Positions 9,496 through 18,166 of a stretch of 64,000 nucleotides of DNA are shown here, piece by piece. Position 1 is the stretch's first letter; every line of letters begins with the position of its first letter. Under the pieces are notes generated by a model. That model searched no databases. It saw only the letters and a list, made by a program, of their open reading frames with translations, and had not been told where the DNA came from. A program made the translations under genes and the position numbers. The DNA is taken from assembly GCA_050289805.1 (NCBI GenBank), contig JBNKGL010000017.1, positions 24,129 through 88,128 of the forward strand, given 5' to 3'. This DNA comes from JAUILA01 sp050289805. GTDB lineage: Bacteria; Bacteroidota; Bacteroidia; Cytophagales; Cyclobacteriaceae.

Positions 9496-11529
9496 TCAAT
9501 TATCTGACTTAACCTCTTCATTTTCCGGAACATTTTGAACAGGTAAAGTAATGATGAATTCCGCCCCCTTTCCGGGTGAGGAATTCAAGCGAACCTTCCC
9601 TCCCATAAGCTCAGTGAGATTCTTTACAATACTCAAACCAAGTCCTGTACTGGATTCACCCTGGGTGGGACGAGCGGATAGTTTTTGAAATTTGCCAAAA
9701 ATCTTCATTTTGTCTTCGGCTGTGAAACCCGGTCCGTGATCTTTCACCACAATCTCATATTCCCCCGCTCTGCGGATCAATTCAACCTCAACTTTGGATT
9801 TAGTCGGGGAAAATTTAATGGCATTCGACAGAAGGTTATCCACGATCCTGCTGAGCATATTCGGATTAATCCAGGAATATAACTGGTGATGGCCATGATA
9901 CTGAATTGAGATTTCCTTGCTCCGGGCATAGGCATCATGTGCCTTTACACTGTCCTCCAGAAGTGCATTAATATTAATTTTATCGAAGCTTTCAGTATCA
10001 TTTAAATGAGACTCATACATGGTGAGCACATTCAGGTCATCGATCAGGATTTTTCCTTCCTCTGCAATTTTCAGGATCATTTCATTCAGCTCAGCTTCAT
10101 CTTCACCTTTGAATTGCTTATTCATGCGTATGATCTGTGCCAGGCCCTTAATTTTGTTAAAGGGAGCACGTAAATCATGAACCATCGCCCTGATCATGGA
10201 GTGTTCTTCTTCATGGGACCGTTTCAATTCATCATTCGTCATTCGGATGACTTCCGCTTCTTCTTCAATAAGCCGCTGGTACTCCTCAATTTTCCTTGTA
10301 CGCTCCATAACCCGCTGTTCAAGGCTCCTGTTCATATAATTCAACCGTTGGAGCAAGCCTTCCTCATTCTCCATTGCACTGGAAAAACGCCTGGAAATAA
10401 CGATTACAAGTAAAAACAGGTACACAACAACACCCCATCCACTCCAGTCTCCTGTTGAAATAATCTGACTATTGAAAAGGATATCATTGATAAGGAACCC
10501 AAATGCGATAATCCCGCCCACAAGCACTGTTTTCGCACCTGGTTTATGCAATAGTGCAGCTTTGAAAGTAAAGTAAATCAGGAAAACACCCGCAACCACA
10601 GAAAACAGCTGAAAGAAAGGTACAGAATAGCTGCTGATCGCGAGGGGAAAGAATATCACCAGTATCAACGAAAGAAGTCCGACAACCCAAACAATACGCT
10701 GCGACCACTTGGGAATTATTTCCGGGAATAGCCCTGATAAAACTGCATAGTTCATCGTAATACCCAGATAAAACGTTATCAGTGTTATTTTCAGCAATAT
10801 CACTCCGTCAACCGAAGACAGGTATCGCGCGATGAGCTGGTCTCCGGAAAAGAGTATACGCAACATCAAACCAAAGCTCAGAACTGAAAAGAACAAGATA
10901 TAGGAATCCTTTTTCCTGAAAATAAAGTATACCAGAAGAAAGATACTCATCAGCGCCAGCGCCCCGCACTGAATCCCTGAAATCAGGATCTTTTTTTCGC
11001 TGCGCTTAATAAGTGCTGTATATTCCCCAAATTCGAAGGGTTTCAGAAATCCTCCTACATGATAATTAAAATTACTCACCGCAATTTTGATATCGATTGA
11101 TTCGCCCGGCTGATACATCCAATCTGGAACATGAAGGACTCCTCTCTGGATCCTTACCCCCTCATCAATACCGGTTTGGGATGGTTTGCCTCCGGAAACC
11201 AGTGTATCATTATTTATAATTATCGTGTAGGCAGAGAGTATATTCGGCATTTGGATTGCCAGTTCTCTTATATTGGATGGCACTATCACATTGGAATGAT
11301 ATAGCCCGTATCCAAAGGCGGGCATATTCTGATTGGGCCATTTATCTGGAATTGCAACCAATCTGGATTCTCCCTGATCAACGTCCCATGAATCCTTAAA
11401 AAACGTCCATTCATTTAATTCATAAATGGATTGAGCAGCATCACCTTCATTCATGGTGAAAACCGAACAACCGGCCATGCTTATAATAATCAATATAACT
11501 GCCAATCCACTTCTTCCCATCCTGATCAA
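9496..11529 (-). CDS. Membrane sensor histidine kinase with 7TM (7TMR-DISM-like) input
   Basis: 677 residues. The leader ends in SMAGC (Cys21), a possible lipobox. Residues 30-175 form an extracytoplasmic beta-rich domain, followed by about seven membrane helices (roughly 180-382), an arrangement like 7TMR-DISM receptors. A coiled coil (residues 385-445) leads to the HisKA phosphoacceptor H451 in MVHDLRAPFNKIK. The ATP-binding domain has the N box NLLSNAIKFSP, the G1 box DHGPGF and the G2 box TGLGLSIVKNL. No response regulator is adjacent, so the kinase is an orphan. The ligand is unknown. Confidence 0.9.
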   Translation of the reverse strand: MIRMGRSGLAVILIIISMAGCSVFTMNEGDAAQSIYELNEWTFFKDSWDVDQGESRLVAIPDKWPNQNMPAFGYGLYHSNVIVPSNIRELAIQMPNILSAYTIIINNDTLVSGGKPSQTGIDEGVRIQRGVLHVPDWMYQPGESIDIKIAVSNFNYHVGGFLKPFEFGEYTALIKRSEKKILISGIQCGALALMSIFLLVYFIFRKKDSYILFFSVLSFGLMLRILFSGDQLIARYLSSVDGVILLKITLITFYLGITMNYAVLSGLFPEIIPKWSQRIVWVVGLLSLILVIFFPLAISSYSVPFFQLFSVVAGVFLIYFTFKAALLHKPGAKTVLVGGIIAFGFLINDILFNSQIISTGDWSGWGVVVYLFLLVIVISRRFSSAMENEEGLLQRLNYMNRSLEQRVMERTRKIEEYQRLIEEEAEVIRMTNDELKRSHEEEHSMIRAMVHDLRAPFNKIKGLAQIIRMNKQFKGEDEAELNEMILKIAEEGKILIDDLNVLTMYESHLNDTESFDKININALLEDSVKAHDAYARSKEISIQYHGHHQLYSWINPNMLSRIVDNLLSNAIKFSPTKSKVEVELIRRAGEYEIVVKDHGPGFTAEDKMKIFGKFQKLSARPTQGESSTGLGLSIVKNLTELMGGKVRLNSSPGKGAEFIITLPVQNVPENEEVKSDN

Positions 11530-11743
11530 GAGTTATCCATTTGATATATACAGTTTAAACGATCCGTGATAAGTGATTTCTGCTGTATTTTCTACTTAGT
11601 ACTGAATAAATCGACGAACGATGATAAATTCTGGATAAGATAGTTAAATATTTGATAGAAGATTCTCATGACTTGACACTTATGCCCTAAATCATAAAAC
11701 AATACTTTAATCAATAAATGGCTAAATCAAAGCGGGGGATAAC

Positions 11744-11771
11744 AAAAAAAACCGCCCATAAGGCGGTTTTT
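11744..11771 (-). terminator. Rho-independent terminator behind the gyrA-TPR unit
   Basis: Inverted repeat AAACCGCC / GGCGGTTT with a 5-base loop, flanked by A and T runs so that a U tract follows on the minus strand. It sits 24 bp after the stop of the TPR gene and would end the gyrA-TPR transcript. The remaining 214 bp up to the histidine kinase start (11530-11743) show no gene or clear promoter. Confidence 0.85.
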
Positions 11772-11794
11772 AACTTTTTAAAGTAACAACCCAA

Positions 11795-12976
11795 TTATTC
11801 GGGCATACCTTGAAGCTGTTCAGCAACCGCAACAGCCTTATCGTTCATTTTCAACTGAACATAGAGGTACTGCAGAGTTTCGAGTGTTTTACGGTTATTT
11901 GGCTCTAGCTCATTTACTTTTTCCCAAACCGGTAACGCTTCTTTCAATCGGGCATTGATCTCTGCGTCCATTTCACGCGCCTTCTTCTGATCAGCGGCAG
12001 AAATTCCGAGGTTGTTACGCTCCTTCAGGAGGTCAACCGCCTGGTTGTATTTAAGAACGGCCAGGTTGTAATTTCCATTGAAATAGTTGGGATCAACCTC
12101 AACGGATTTTTGATAAGCCTTCAGCGCAGCCTCTTTATCACCCAATTCCTCATTCATCACACCCAGTGAAAAATAAAGATCCGGGTTATTCGGCTCTGCT
12201 GCAATGGCTTTTTCCAGACCTGCTCTTGCTTCATCTGCCTGACCCATCTGGATCAACAGGTTAATTTCTGTTTTAGCGAAACGGCTGTCATTGGGGAATG
12301 CTTCTTTTGCTTCGCGGGCAAGCTCCAATGCCTTTTCATTGTTCTCATTTACCTGAAGTTCAATGTATATCAATGCATTGTAGGTATCAGGGCTTTTATA
12401 GCCGAGATCATTGACCAGTGTATAATAGTGTTTCAGGGCACGATCATAATCCTGTATGGCCTGTGCAGCGCTGGCAGCATAGATATAACCGGTAGTATCT
12501 TCCGGCTGTACCAGCGTAGTCCGCTCGAAATTGTAAACAGCCCCTTCGATATCATCATTTTGGTAGGCTTCTACCCCTTGATTCAGGTAATAAGCCCACA
12601 GCATCTCAATTTGCTGAGATCTGGGCGTAGGAAATCCGGTAACAGGATCTGAAAGAAAGTAATCATTGTCACTTGGATTCAGCTCATCGGCCTTGTTAAA
12701 GGATGCCATGGCCACTGCCAATGGGTCATTCACGAGGTTTTGATAATCAGGATTACTTGTAGTATCCAGTGATGCATAGATGAGGCCCCTGTAATACCAG
12801 GTCTTACCATCATCCTTTAATTTTTCATATTCTGCGGCAGCATCAATGATTTCTTTGGCTTCTCCAAGGTTTCCATCCTGCATTGCTTTGATGGCCTGAT
12901 TAATCTTAGGCTTCTTTTGCCCGTAGGATACGCCAGCTACGACGATCACTGCCAACATTATAAGGAGTCTTTTCAT
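11795..12976 (-). CDS. Exported tetratricopeptide repeat protein
   Basis: 393 residues with a signal peptide (MKRLLIMLAVIVVAGVSYGQ). The mature protein is built from TPR helices from about residue 25 to the end, including canonical repeats such as DLYFSLGVMNEELGDKEAAL followed by KAYQKSVEVDPNYFNGNYNL. It lies 33 bp behind gyrA on the same strand and is followed by a strong terminator, so it is probably co-transcribed with gyrA. TPR proteins of this kind act as periplasmic scaffolds; no specific partner is indicated. Confidence 0.85.
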   Translation of the reverse strand: MKRLLIMLAVIVVAGVSYGQKKPKINQAIKAMQDGNLGEAKEIIDAAAEYEKLKDDGKTWYYRGLIYASLDTTSNPDYQNLVNDPLAVAMASFNKADELNPSDNDYFLSDPVTGFPTPRSQQIEMLWAYYLNQGVEAYQNDDIEGAVYNFERTTLVQPEDTTGYIYAASAAQAIQDYDRALKHYYTLVNDLGYKSPDTYNALIYIELQVNENNEKALELAREAKEAFPNDSRFAKTEINLLIQMGQADEARAGLEKAIAAEPNNPDLYFSLGVMNEELGDKEAALKAYQKSVEVDPNYFNGNYNLAVLKYNQAVDLLKERNNLGISAADQKKAREMDAEINARLKEALPVWEKVNELEPNNRKTLETLQYLYVQLKMNDKAVAVAEQLQGMPE

Positions 12977-13009
12977 AACGTACTTGATTGTAATTACTAA
13001 TTTAATTTT

Positions 13010-15595
13010 TTATTCTTCACTTTGAACATTTGTATCACTTCCTTCCGTTGAATCGTCGTTATTATCCGTTGATTCGCCATTTTCCTGATCCTCAACTTCC
13101 TCATCTCCTTCGATATTCTCGATTTTCTCGACTGAAGAAATCTCATCATCATTGTTTAGCTTGATCAGTCGCACGCCTTGTGTCGCACGGCCCATCACAC
13201 GTAATGAAGCAACCTGGAGTCGAATCGTAATGCCCGATTTATTAATGATCATCAGATCATCCGAGTCAACTACTTCCTTGATAGCAACAAGTTTGCCAGT
13301 TTTTTCAGTAACATTCAGCGTTTTTACTCCTTTACCGCCTCTTCGTGTAATACGATAGTCGTCAATAAGGGAGCGTTTGCCATATCCTTTTTCAGAAACG
13401 ACAAGTAAATTCGCATCTTCCCTGGATACACAAACCATGCCGATCACCTTTTCATCGCCTTCCAGCGTAACGCCGCGAACACCTGCGGCTGTCCGTCCCA
13501 TAGGCCGAACATCCGATTCATGGAAGTGAATTGCCTTGCCCCCGCTCTTGGCGATAATAATATGATTTTCGCCGTTTGTGAGCTTAACTTCAAGGAGCTT
13601 ATCTCCTTCCCGAACAGTTATTGCATTAATTCCGTTCGATCTGGGTCTTGAATATGCCTCCAGCGTGGTTTTTTTGATGGTACCGTTTTCGGTACACATC
13701 ATCAGGAAATTATTATTAATATATTCTTCATCATTCAGGTCCTGAACATTGATAACCGTTCTAACCTGATCTCCGGGCTCAATATTTATCAGGTTCTGAA
13801 TAGCCCGACCCTTGGATGTTTTACCACCTTCCGGAATCCCGTATACCTTTTTCCAGAATACTTTTCCGAATTCGGTGAAGATCAGCAGGTAATTGTGCGC
13901 CTGTGCAATAAACAGGTGCTCAGTAAAGTCATCCTGTTTGGTAGTTACGCCACGGGAACCTACACCTCCCCTGCTTTGAGTTCGGTATTCTACCAGAGGA
14001 GTCCTTTTGATATAACCTTCGTTGGATATGGTAATCACCATATCATCATTAGGGATCATGTCCTCAACTGTGAGATCATCAGCACTGTGAACGATATCCG
14101 TTCTGCGATCATCGCCATACCTGTCAGAAATTTCAGTAAGCTCATCCTTAATGATTTTCATCCGCTCGCTCTCATTTTCCAGAATGAATTTGAGCCTTTC
14201 AATAAGCTCCATCACTTCTTCGTACTCCTTCTGGATTTTTTCACGCTCAAGGCCTGTCAAACGCTGTAATCGCATTTCCAGGATTGCCTTTGCCTGAATA
14301 TCGCTCAGGTCGAAATTCTCCATCAGGCCGGCTTTGGCAATCTCAGGATCCCGTGATTCCCTGATCAGCTTGATAACTGCGTCAAGGTTGTCAAGGGCTA
14401 TCAGGTATCCCTGCAATATATGTGCCCTGCGCTCGGCTTCATTAAGATCGTATTGCGTCCTCCTGATGATTACTTCGTGACGATGATCCACAAAGTGACG
14501 AATCAGGTCTTTCAGGTTAAGCGTCTGGGGACGCCCTTTAACCAGCGCAATGTTGTTAACCCCAAAAGAAGACTGCAGCTGGGTATATTTATAAAGATGG
14601 TTCAGAACTATATTCGGAATGGCATCTTTCTTCAGATCATAAACAATTCGAAGACCAGATCTGTCAGACTCATCCCTGATCGCTGAAATTCCGTCAATAC
14701 GCTTATCATTCACCAGCGCAGCTGTTTTTTCAATCATGCTGGCCTTATTGACCATATAAGGAATTTCATTGATAATGATCTGTTCCTTACCGGTCTTGGT
14801 AGTGACAATTTCAGATTTCGCACGCATCACAATTCGTCCACGACCCGTCTCAAAGGCATCCTTTACACCCTTGTACCCGTAAATCGTTCCGCCCGTCGGA
14901 AAATCAGGAGCGGTTACATACTGCATCAGCTCTGAAATGGTAATGTCATTGTTATCAATATATGCCTGGATTCCGGCACAAACTTCGCGCAGGTTGTGCG
15001 GTGGCATATTGGTAGCCATACCTACGGCGATACCAGAAGCTCCGTTCAGTAGCAAATTTGGTATCTTACCGGGTAAGACCGTGGGTTCTTTTAATGAATC
15101 ATCAAAGTTGGGCTGATAATCAACCGTATCTTTATTGATATCTGAGAGAAGCTCTTCAGCAATTCTCTTCAATCGGGCCTCTGTATATCGCATTGCAGCC
15201 GGAGAATCCCCATCGATACTACCGAAGTTACCCTGACCATCCACCAGCGTATAGCGGAGCGACCAGTCCTGGGCCATCCGTACCATTGAATCATAAACCG
15301 CGCCGTCTCCATGAGGGTGGTATTTACCCAGCACTTCCCCGACAATACGGGCAGATTTCTTGTAGGATTTGTTATAGTTAACGCCCAACTCCAGCATACC
15401 GTAAAGGATCCGCCGGTGTACCGGCTTTAAACCATCCCTTACGTCGGGAAGGGCTCTTGAGATAATGACCGACATAGAGTAATCTATGTATGCGCCACGC
15501 ATCTCATCTTCGATATTTATGGGTATGATTCCTTGTCTTCCTATGGGCCTTTCATCCTGGTTTTCCAGGTTGTCATCTTGCGTTTCGTCCGCCAT
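13010..15595 (-). CDS. gyrA: DNA gyrase subunit A
   Basis: 861 residues with the full GyrA architecture: the winged-helix/tower breakage-reunion domain (about 20-510) and the C-terminal beta-pinwheel (about 520-820). The DNA-cleaving tyrosine is Y137 in AAMRYTEARL. The pinwheel contains a GyrA box (TRRGGKG), which identifies gyrase rather than topoisomerase IV. The last 40 residues are very acidic. The quinolone-resistance region reads HPHGDGAVYD, with Gly98 (codon GGC) where E. coli has Ser83 and Asp102 at the Asp87 position. It introduces negative supercoils together with GyrB. It begins the gyrA-TPR unit. Confidence 0.98.
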   Translation of the reverse strand: MADETQDDNLENQDERPIGRQGIIPINIEDEMRGAYIDYSMSVIISRALPDVRDGLKPVHRRILYGMLELGVNYNKSYKKSARIVGEVLGKYHPHGDGAVYDSMVRMAQDWSLRYTLVDGQGNFGSIDGDSPAAMRYTEARLKRIAEELLSDINKDTVDYQPNFDDSLKEPTVLPGKIPNLLLNGASGIAVGMATNMPPHNLREVCAGIQAYIDNNDITISELMQYVTAPDFPTGGTIYGYKGVKDAFETGRGRIVMRAKSEIVTTKTGKEQIIINEIPYMVNKASMIEKTAALVNDKRIDGISAIRDESDRSGLRIVYDLKKDAIPNIVLNHLYKYTQLQSSFGVNNIALVKGRPQTLNLKDLIRHFVDHRHEVIIRRTQYDLNEAERRAHILQGYLIALDNLDAVIKLIRESRDPEIAKAGLMENFDLSDIQAKAILEMRLQRLTGLEREKIQKEYEEVMELIERLKFILENESERMKIIKDELTEISDRYGDDRRTDIVHSADDLTVEDMIPNDDMVITISNEGYIKRTPLVEYRTQSRGGVGSRGVTTKQDDFTEHLFIAQAHNYLLIFTEFGKVFWKKVYGIPEGGKTSKGRAIQNLINIEPGDQVRTVINVQDLNDEEYINNNFLMMCTENGTIKKTTLEAYSRPRSNGINAITVREGDKLLEVKLTNGENHIIIAKSGGKAIHFHESDVRPMGRTAAGVRGVTLEGDEKVIGMVCVSREDANLLVVSEKGYGKRSLIDDYRITRRGGKGVKTLNVTEKTGKLVAIKEVVDSDDLMIINKSGITIRLQVASLRVMGRATQGVRLIKLNNDDEISSVEKIENIEGDEEVEDQENGESTDNNDDSTEGSDTNVQSEE

Positions 15596-15631
15596 AAATT
15601 CCAGTTACAACTTGTGTGATTAAATCAACCG

Positions 15632-15658
15632 CAAACTTACGCAAATTTTGGCAAGCAA
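15632..15658 (-). promoter_or_regulatory. Predicted Bacteroidota-type promoter of gyrA
   Basis: Minus-strand -7 element TAAGTTTG followed by C (15639-15632) matches TAnnTTTGY exactly. A TTG (15658-15656) lies 16 bp upstream as a possible -33 element. The predicted start would give a leader of about 30 nt before the gyrA ATG. Prediction by consensus only. Confidence 0.45.
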
Positions 15659-15719
15659 CCATTATTTAACGGATGCAAATAATCATATTTAACGCAGGTA
15701 TTTTCTCGTTAATCCGTGA

Positions 15720-16784
15720 TTAATACGGGTGCATTTTTTTCTTGTTCTTGCCTTTATATTTAATCAGGCTGGGATAGTTTTCACCGTGGTGGGGATTCTG
15801 CTTTTTATACCAGGGGTGAACGCGGCTGCGATACTCCATATTACCATGCTGATGGTTTACCTGTGTACGGCATTCTTTAATGAAACAACGCTTTAATTCA
15901 GGAATACGATAGGTGATCCCGAAATTTACATACATGGCATTCATATTTGTCTTTAGAGACAATCCACCTTCCGGCATATTTAACGTAAATGACTTCAGAT
16001 CATAGGAAGGACGAACAAACAGGCGCACGTATTCAGATAACTCACGCTCTACAGTTACCCCGAGATTCATATACACCCCTTTTGTCACCTGGGTTTTATC
16101 AAATTTTCTTGACAGGCTGAAGCCACCGATATGCGCGTCGGCACTCAAAACAAAGTATTGGTATCGATACAGCTTAGCTCCGAAGAGAAAATAATATTTC
16201 TTGTAAAAGGTAGAATTGAAATCAGGGCTATAGGGGTTGATCCGGTCACTAAAACGGTTGGGGGACATTTCTCCCGGCCGGTGATATTCCATGATAAATC
16301 CTCCACCGACCTTATACCTGTTAAACTCGAAATGAACAGAAACATTCAGCGGAATGCTCCAGCCCCTGCCCCGGAAGGCCAGATTGGAACTGTCGCCCTG
16401 AACCATAAAATCATTCGCTGCATTATAATTCCTGGTTCCTGATGGGTCTGCCCTGTTAAACCAATAACGGTAACCGCTCACGGATGCCGGAATCGATTGA
16501 TCCCCGCCGGCAAAAATCACTGGCATAGAATCAGGCTGCTGAAGAACGGCAAAGTCAGCAAGATCTTGTTTATAGTAAGTCTGTCCGTAGCCTGTTGAAA
16601 GGCTGAAATGAAATTTACTCAGGAAATTACGAAGCCCTCCGTTCACTGGTTTTGCATAAAAGTGATCCAGGGGGATGGAAACATCCCTCTCGTCCTGTGC
16701 CGAAAGATGGGTGGTAATCAGTACTAAAACCACCATCAGCATGGTACGGTAAAAAATTGGTATGGTACCCCGTTTAATATGCAT
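15720..16784 (-). CDS. Predicted outer-membrane beta-barrel protein, unknown function
   Basis: About 354 residues from the ATG at 16784; the frame is open slightly further to a TTG, but a -7-like element lies there. The leader runs to LSAQ (HIKRGTIPIFYRTMLMVVLVLITTHLSAQ in two halves), typical of Bacteroidota export signals. The mature protein alternates aromatic and polar residues in strands (for example FHFSLSTGYGQTYYKQ and YFLFGAKLYRYQYFVLSADA), as in barrels. The C-terminal 50 residues after CFIKEC are very basic and rich in His, Lys and Asn, an unusual tail for a barrel. I do not recognise a specific family. Confidence 0.6.
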   Translation of the reverse strand: MHIKRGTIPIFYRTMLMVVLVLITTHLSAQDERDVSIPLDHFYAKPVNGGLRNFLSKFHFSLSTGYGQTYYKQDLADFAVLQQPDSMPVIFAGGDQSIPASVSGYRYWFNRADPSGTRNYNAANDFMVQGDSSNLAFRGRGWSIPLNVSVHFEFNRYKVGGGFIMEYHRPGEMSPNRFSDRINPYSPDFNSTFYKKYYFLFGAKLYRYQYFVLSADAHIGGFSLSRKFDKTQVTKGVYMNLGVTVERELSEYVRLFVRPSYDLKSFTLNMPEGGLSLKTNMNAMYVNFGITYRIPELKRCFIKECRTQVNHQHGNMEYRSRVHPWYKKQNPHHGENYPSLIKYKGKNKKKMHPY

Positions 16785-16802
16785 AGCTGATGTTACAACA
16801 GC

Positions 16803-16810
16803 CAAAAGTA
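16803..16810 (-). promoter_or_regulatory. Possible -7 element for the barrel gene
   Basis: Minus strand TACTTTTG matches TAnnTTTG. It lies 19 bp before the chosen ATG at 16784 and overlaps the upstream TTG, which supports the downstream start. No clear -33 TTG at the usual spacing. Confidence 0.25.
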
Positions 16811-16844
16811 AAAATTATTATGTCGTGAATTTGCTACAATGTAC

Positions 16845-17456
16845 CTATTTCACATCAAATGTATCTAAAAAAGACTGATAAACCGGGAATTCCGACAATT
16901 CAAGTCGATTTCCAATCTCAATAAGCTTTTCAAACTCAACCTTTGATATACTCCTTTCACCTACGGTAAGTGTTTCATCCGTTAGTACGAATGAACTTAG
17001 AAAATGTACAAAGATGTGAGGAACGTTCATCAGGTCCTGGGTGAATATTTTCACCGGATCATCAAAGTCATGGCGATTTTCATTTCTCAATGCACTCCGA
17101 TCGAAGGAAACGTCCATCGCGGTTCTGATCATGACATAAAAAGGATCCTCCCATCGATCAAATCCCTTGATCAGGAATTTCATTGCATGTACCACCGGAT
17201 CAGCTTTTAGAAAGAAACCACCATGTGACATTCTTCTGGCCATTTTATTTAAGGCCAGCTCCTCAAATAGACTGATGCTGTTGTTCGCCAAAGCAACACC
17301 TACGGATGGTGTCATTAAAACCAATGCCAAAAAATCATGATCCGAAATCTCCAGCATGGAAGCCTCATGCTTTATAAATTCTTCCTTTAATGGAATAATA
17401 GCTTCCGATATCTCAGGGATTTCGATGAGTGTGGCTACCTCGTATTCAGAAAACAT
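16845..17456 (-). CDS. Hypothetical cytoplasmic protein
   Basis: 203 residues, no signal peptide or membrane helix. The sequence is predicted mostly helical, acidic at the N-terminus, with no motif I recognise. It lies 39 bp upstream of the barrel gene on the same strand, so the two may be co-transcribed. The reading frame is complete and codon use is like its neighbours, which supports a real gene. Function unknown. Confidence 0.6.
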   Translation of the reverse strand: MFSEYEVATLIEIPEISEAIIPLKEEFIKHEASMLEISDHDFLALVLMTPSVGVALANNSISLFEELALNKMARRMSHGGFFLKADPVVHAMKFLIKGFDRWEDPFYVMIRTAMDVSFDRSALRNENRHDFDDPVKIFTQDLMNVPHIFVHFLSSFVLTDETLTVGERSISKVEFEKLIEIGNRLELSEFPVYQSFLDTFDVK

Positions 17457-17538
17457 GTCTTTTTTCCGTCAATATACATTGGGATTTTTTATTTCCAACA
17501 GGGCCTGTTGTAAGAAATTTCGACTGAAATACATACAT

Positions 17539-17568
17539 AAAAAAAAGGCGACATGAACATGCGCCTTT
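17539..17568 (-). terminator. Rho-independent terminator
   Basis: Stem AAAGGCG / CGCCTTT with an 11-base loop and an A run on the plus strand that becomes the U tract on the minus strand. It lies 30 bp after the stop of the helical exported protein gene (17598-18068). Confidence 0.75.
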
Positions 17569-17597
17569 CTTACGTATTTTATTTCGCGAATCGGATA

Positions 17598-18068
17598 CTA
17601 TGCACCCGGTTCGCCTGCACCATGAATTGCAGCCTGTATTGCTTCATACCGAGCCTTTAACTCAGCATCAGACTCCAAACCGGCCTTAATGTCCTTATAT
17701 ACTTTACCGCCGTCGGGAAGCATTTTTGTGGCCATGATAGAAACTACATCAGATATGGCTTGCTTCCGTTCATCCTGCATTTTCGTTACAAGTTCCATGA
17801 ATTTCTTTTCATAATCCTTGGCTCCGGCAGCATCAAGCTTTGCTGCATCACCGCCAGCTTTGGCAAGTTCCAGATAGCGTTTACCATCCATACCTTCCTG
17901 GTTTTTGATCATCTCATTCGTTAGATCACTGATCTCCTGTTTCATTGCATCCACTGTTTCCATCATGATCGCATACCTACGCAGATTTTCATTGCTGATG
18001 TCCTGAGCATTTACCAGACCGGTTAGCAGCATCGACATTACTGCTATCAATAAACTTACTTTCTTCAT
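17598..18068 (-). CDS. Exported helical protein, unknown function
   Basis: About 156 residues from the ATG at 18068, where a signal peptide begins (MKKVSLLIAVMSMLLTGLVNAQ). The frame is open 15 codons further, but that segment would precede the leader. The mature part is charged and helical, with an Ala/Gly/Lys-rich middle (LAKAGGDAAKLDAAGAKDYEKK). It resembles generic periplasmic helical proteins, but I cannot name a family. It has its own terminator and probably its own promoter. Confidence 0.65.
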   Translation of the reverse strand: MKKVSLLIAVMSMLLTGLVNAQDISNENLRRYAIMMETVDAMKQEISDLTNEMIKNQEGMDGKRYLELAKAGGDAAKLDAAGAKDYEKKFMELVTKMQDERKQAISDVVSIMATKMLPDGGKVYKDIKAGLESDAELKARYEAIQAAIHGAGEPGA

Positions 18069-18166
18069 TTCTTGCTGATTTAGGATTATACTTACTGTTT
18101 TACTTTTGTTCAAACCTTAAATTTAAGGCAGTTGACCCACTTTTAACAAGAAATCTTAAAAAAAGG

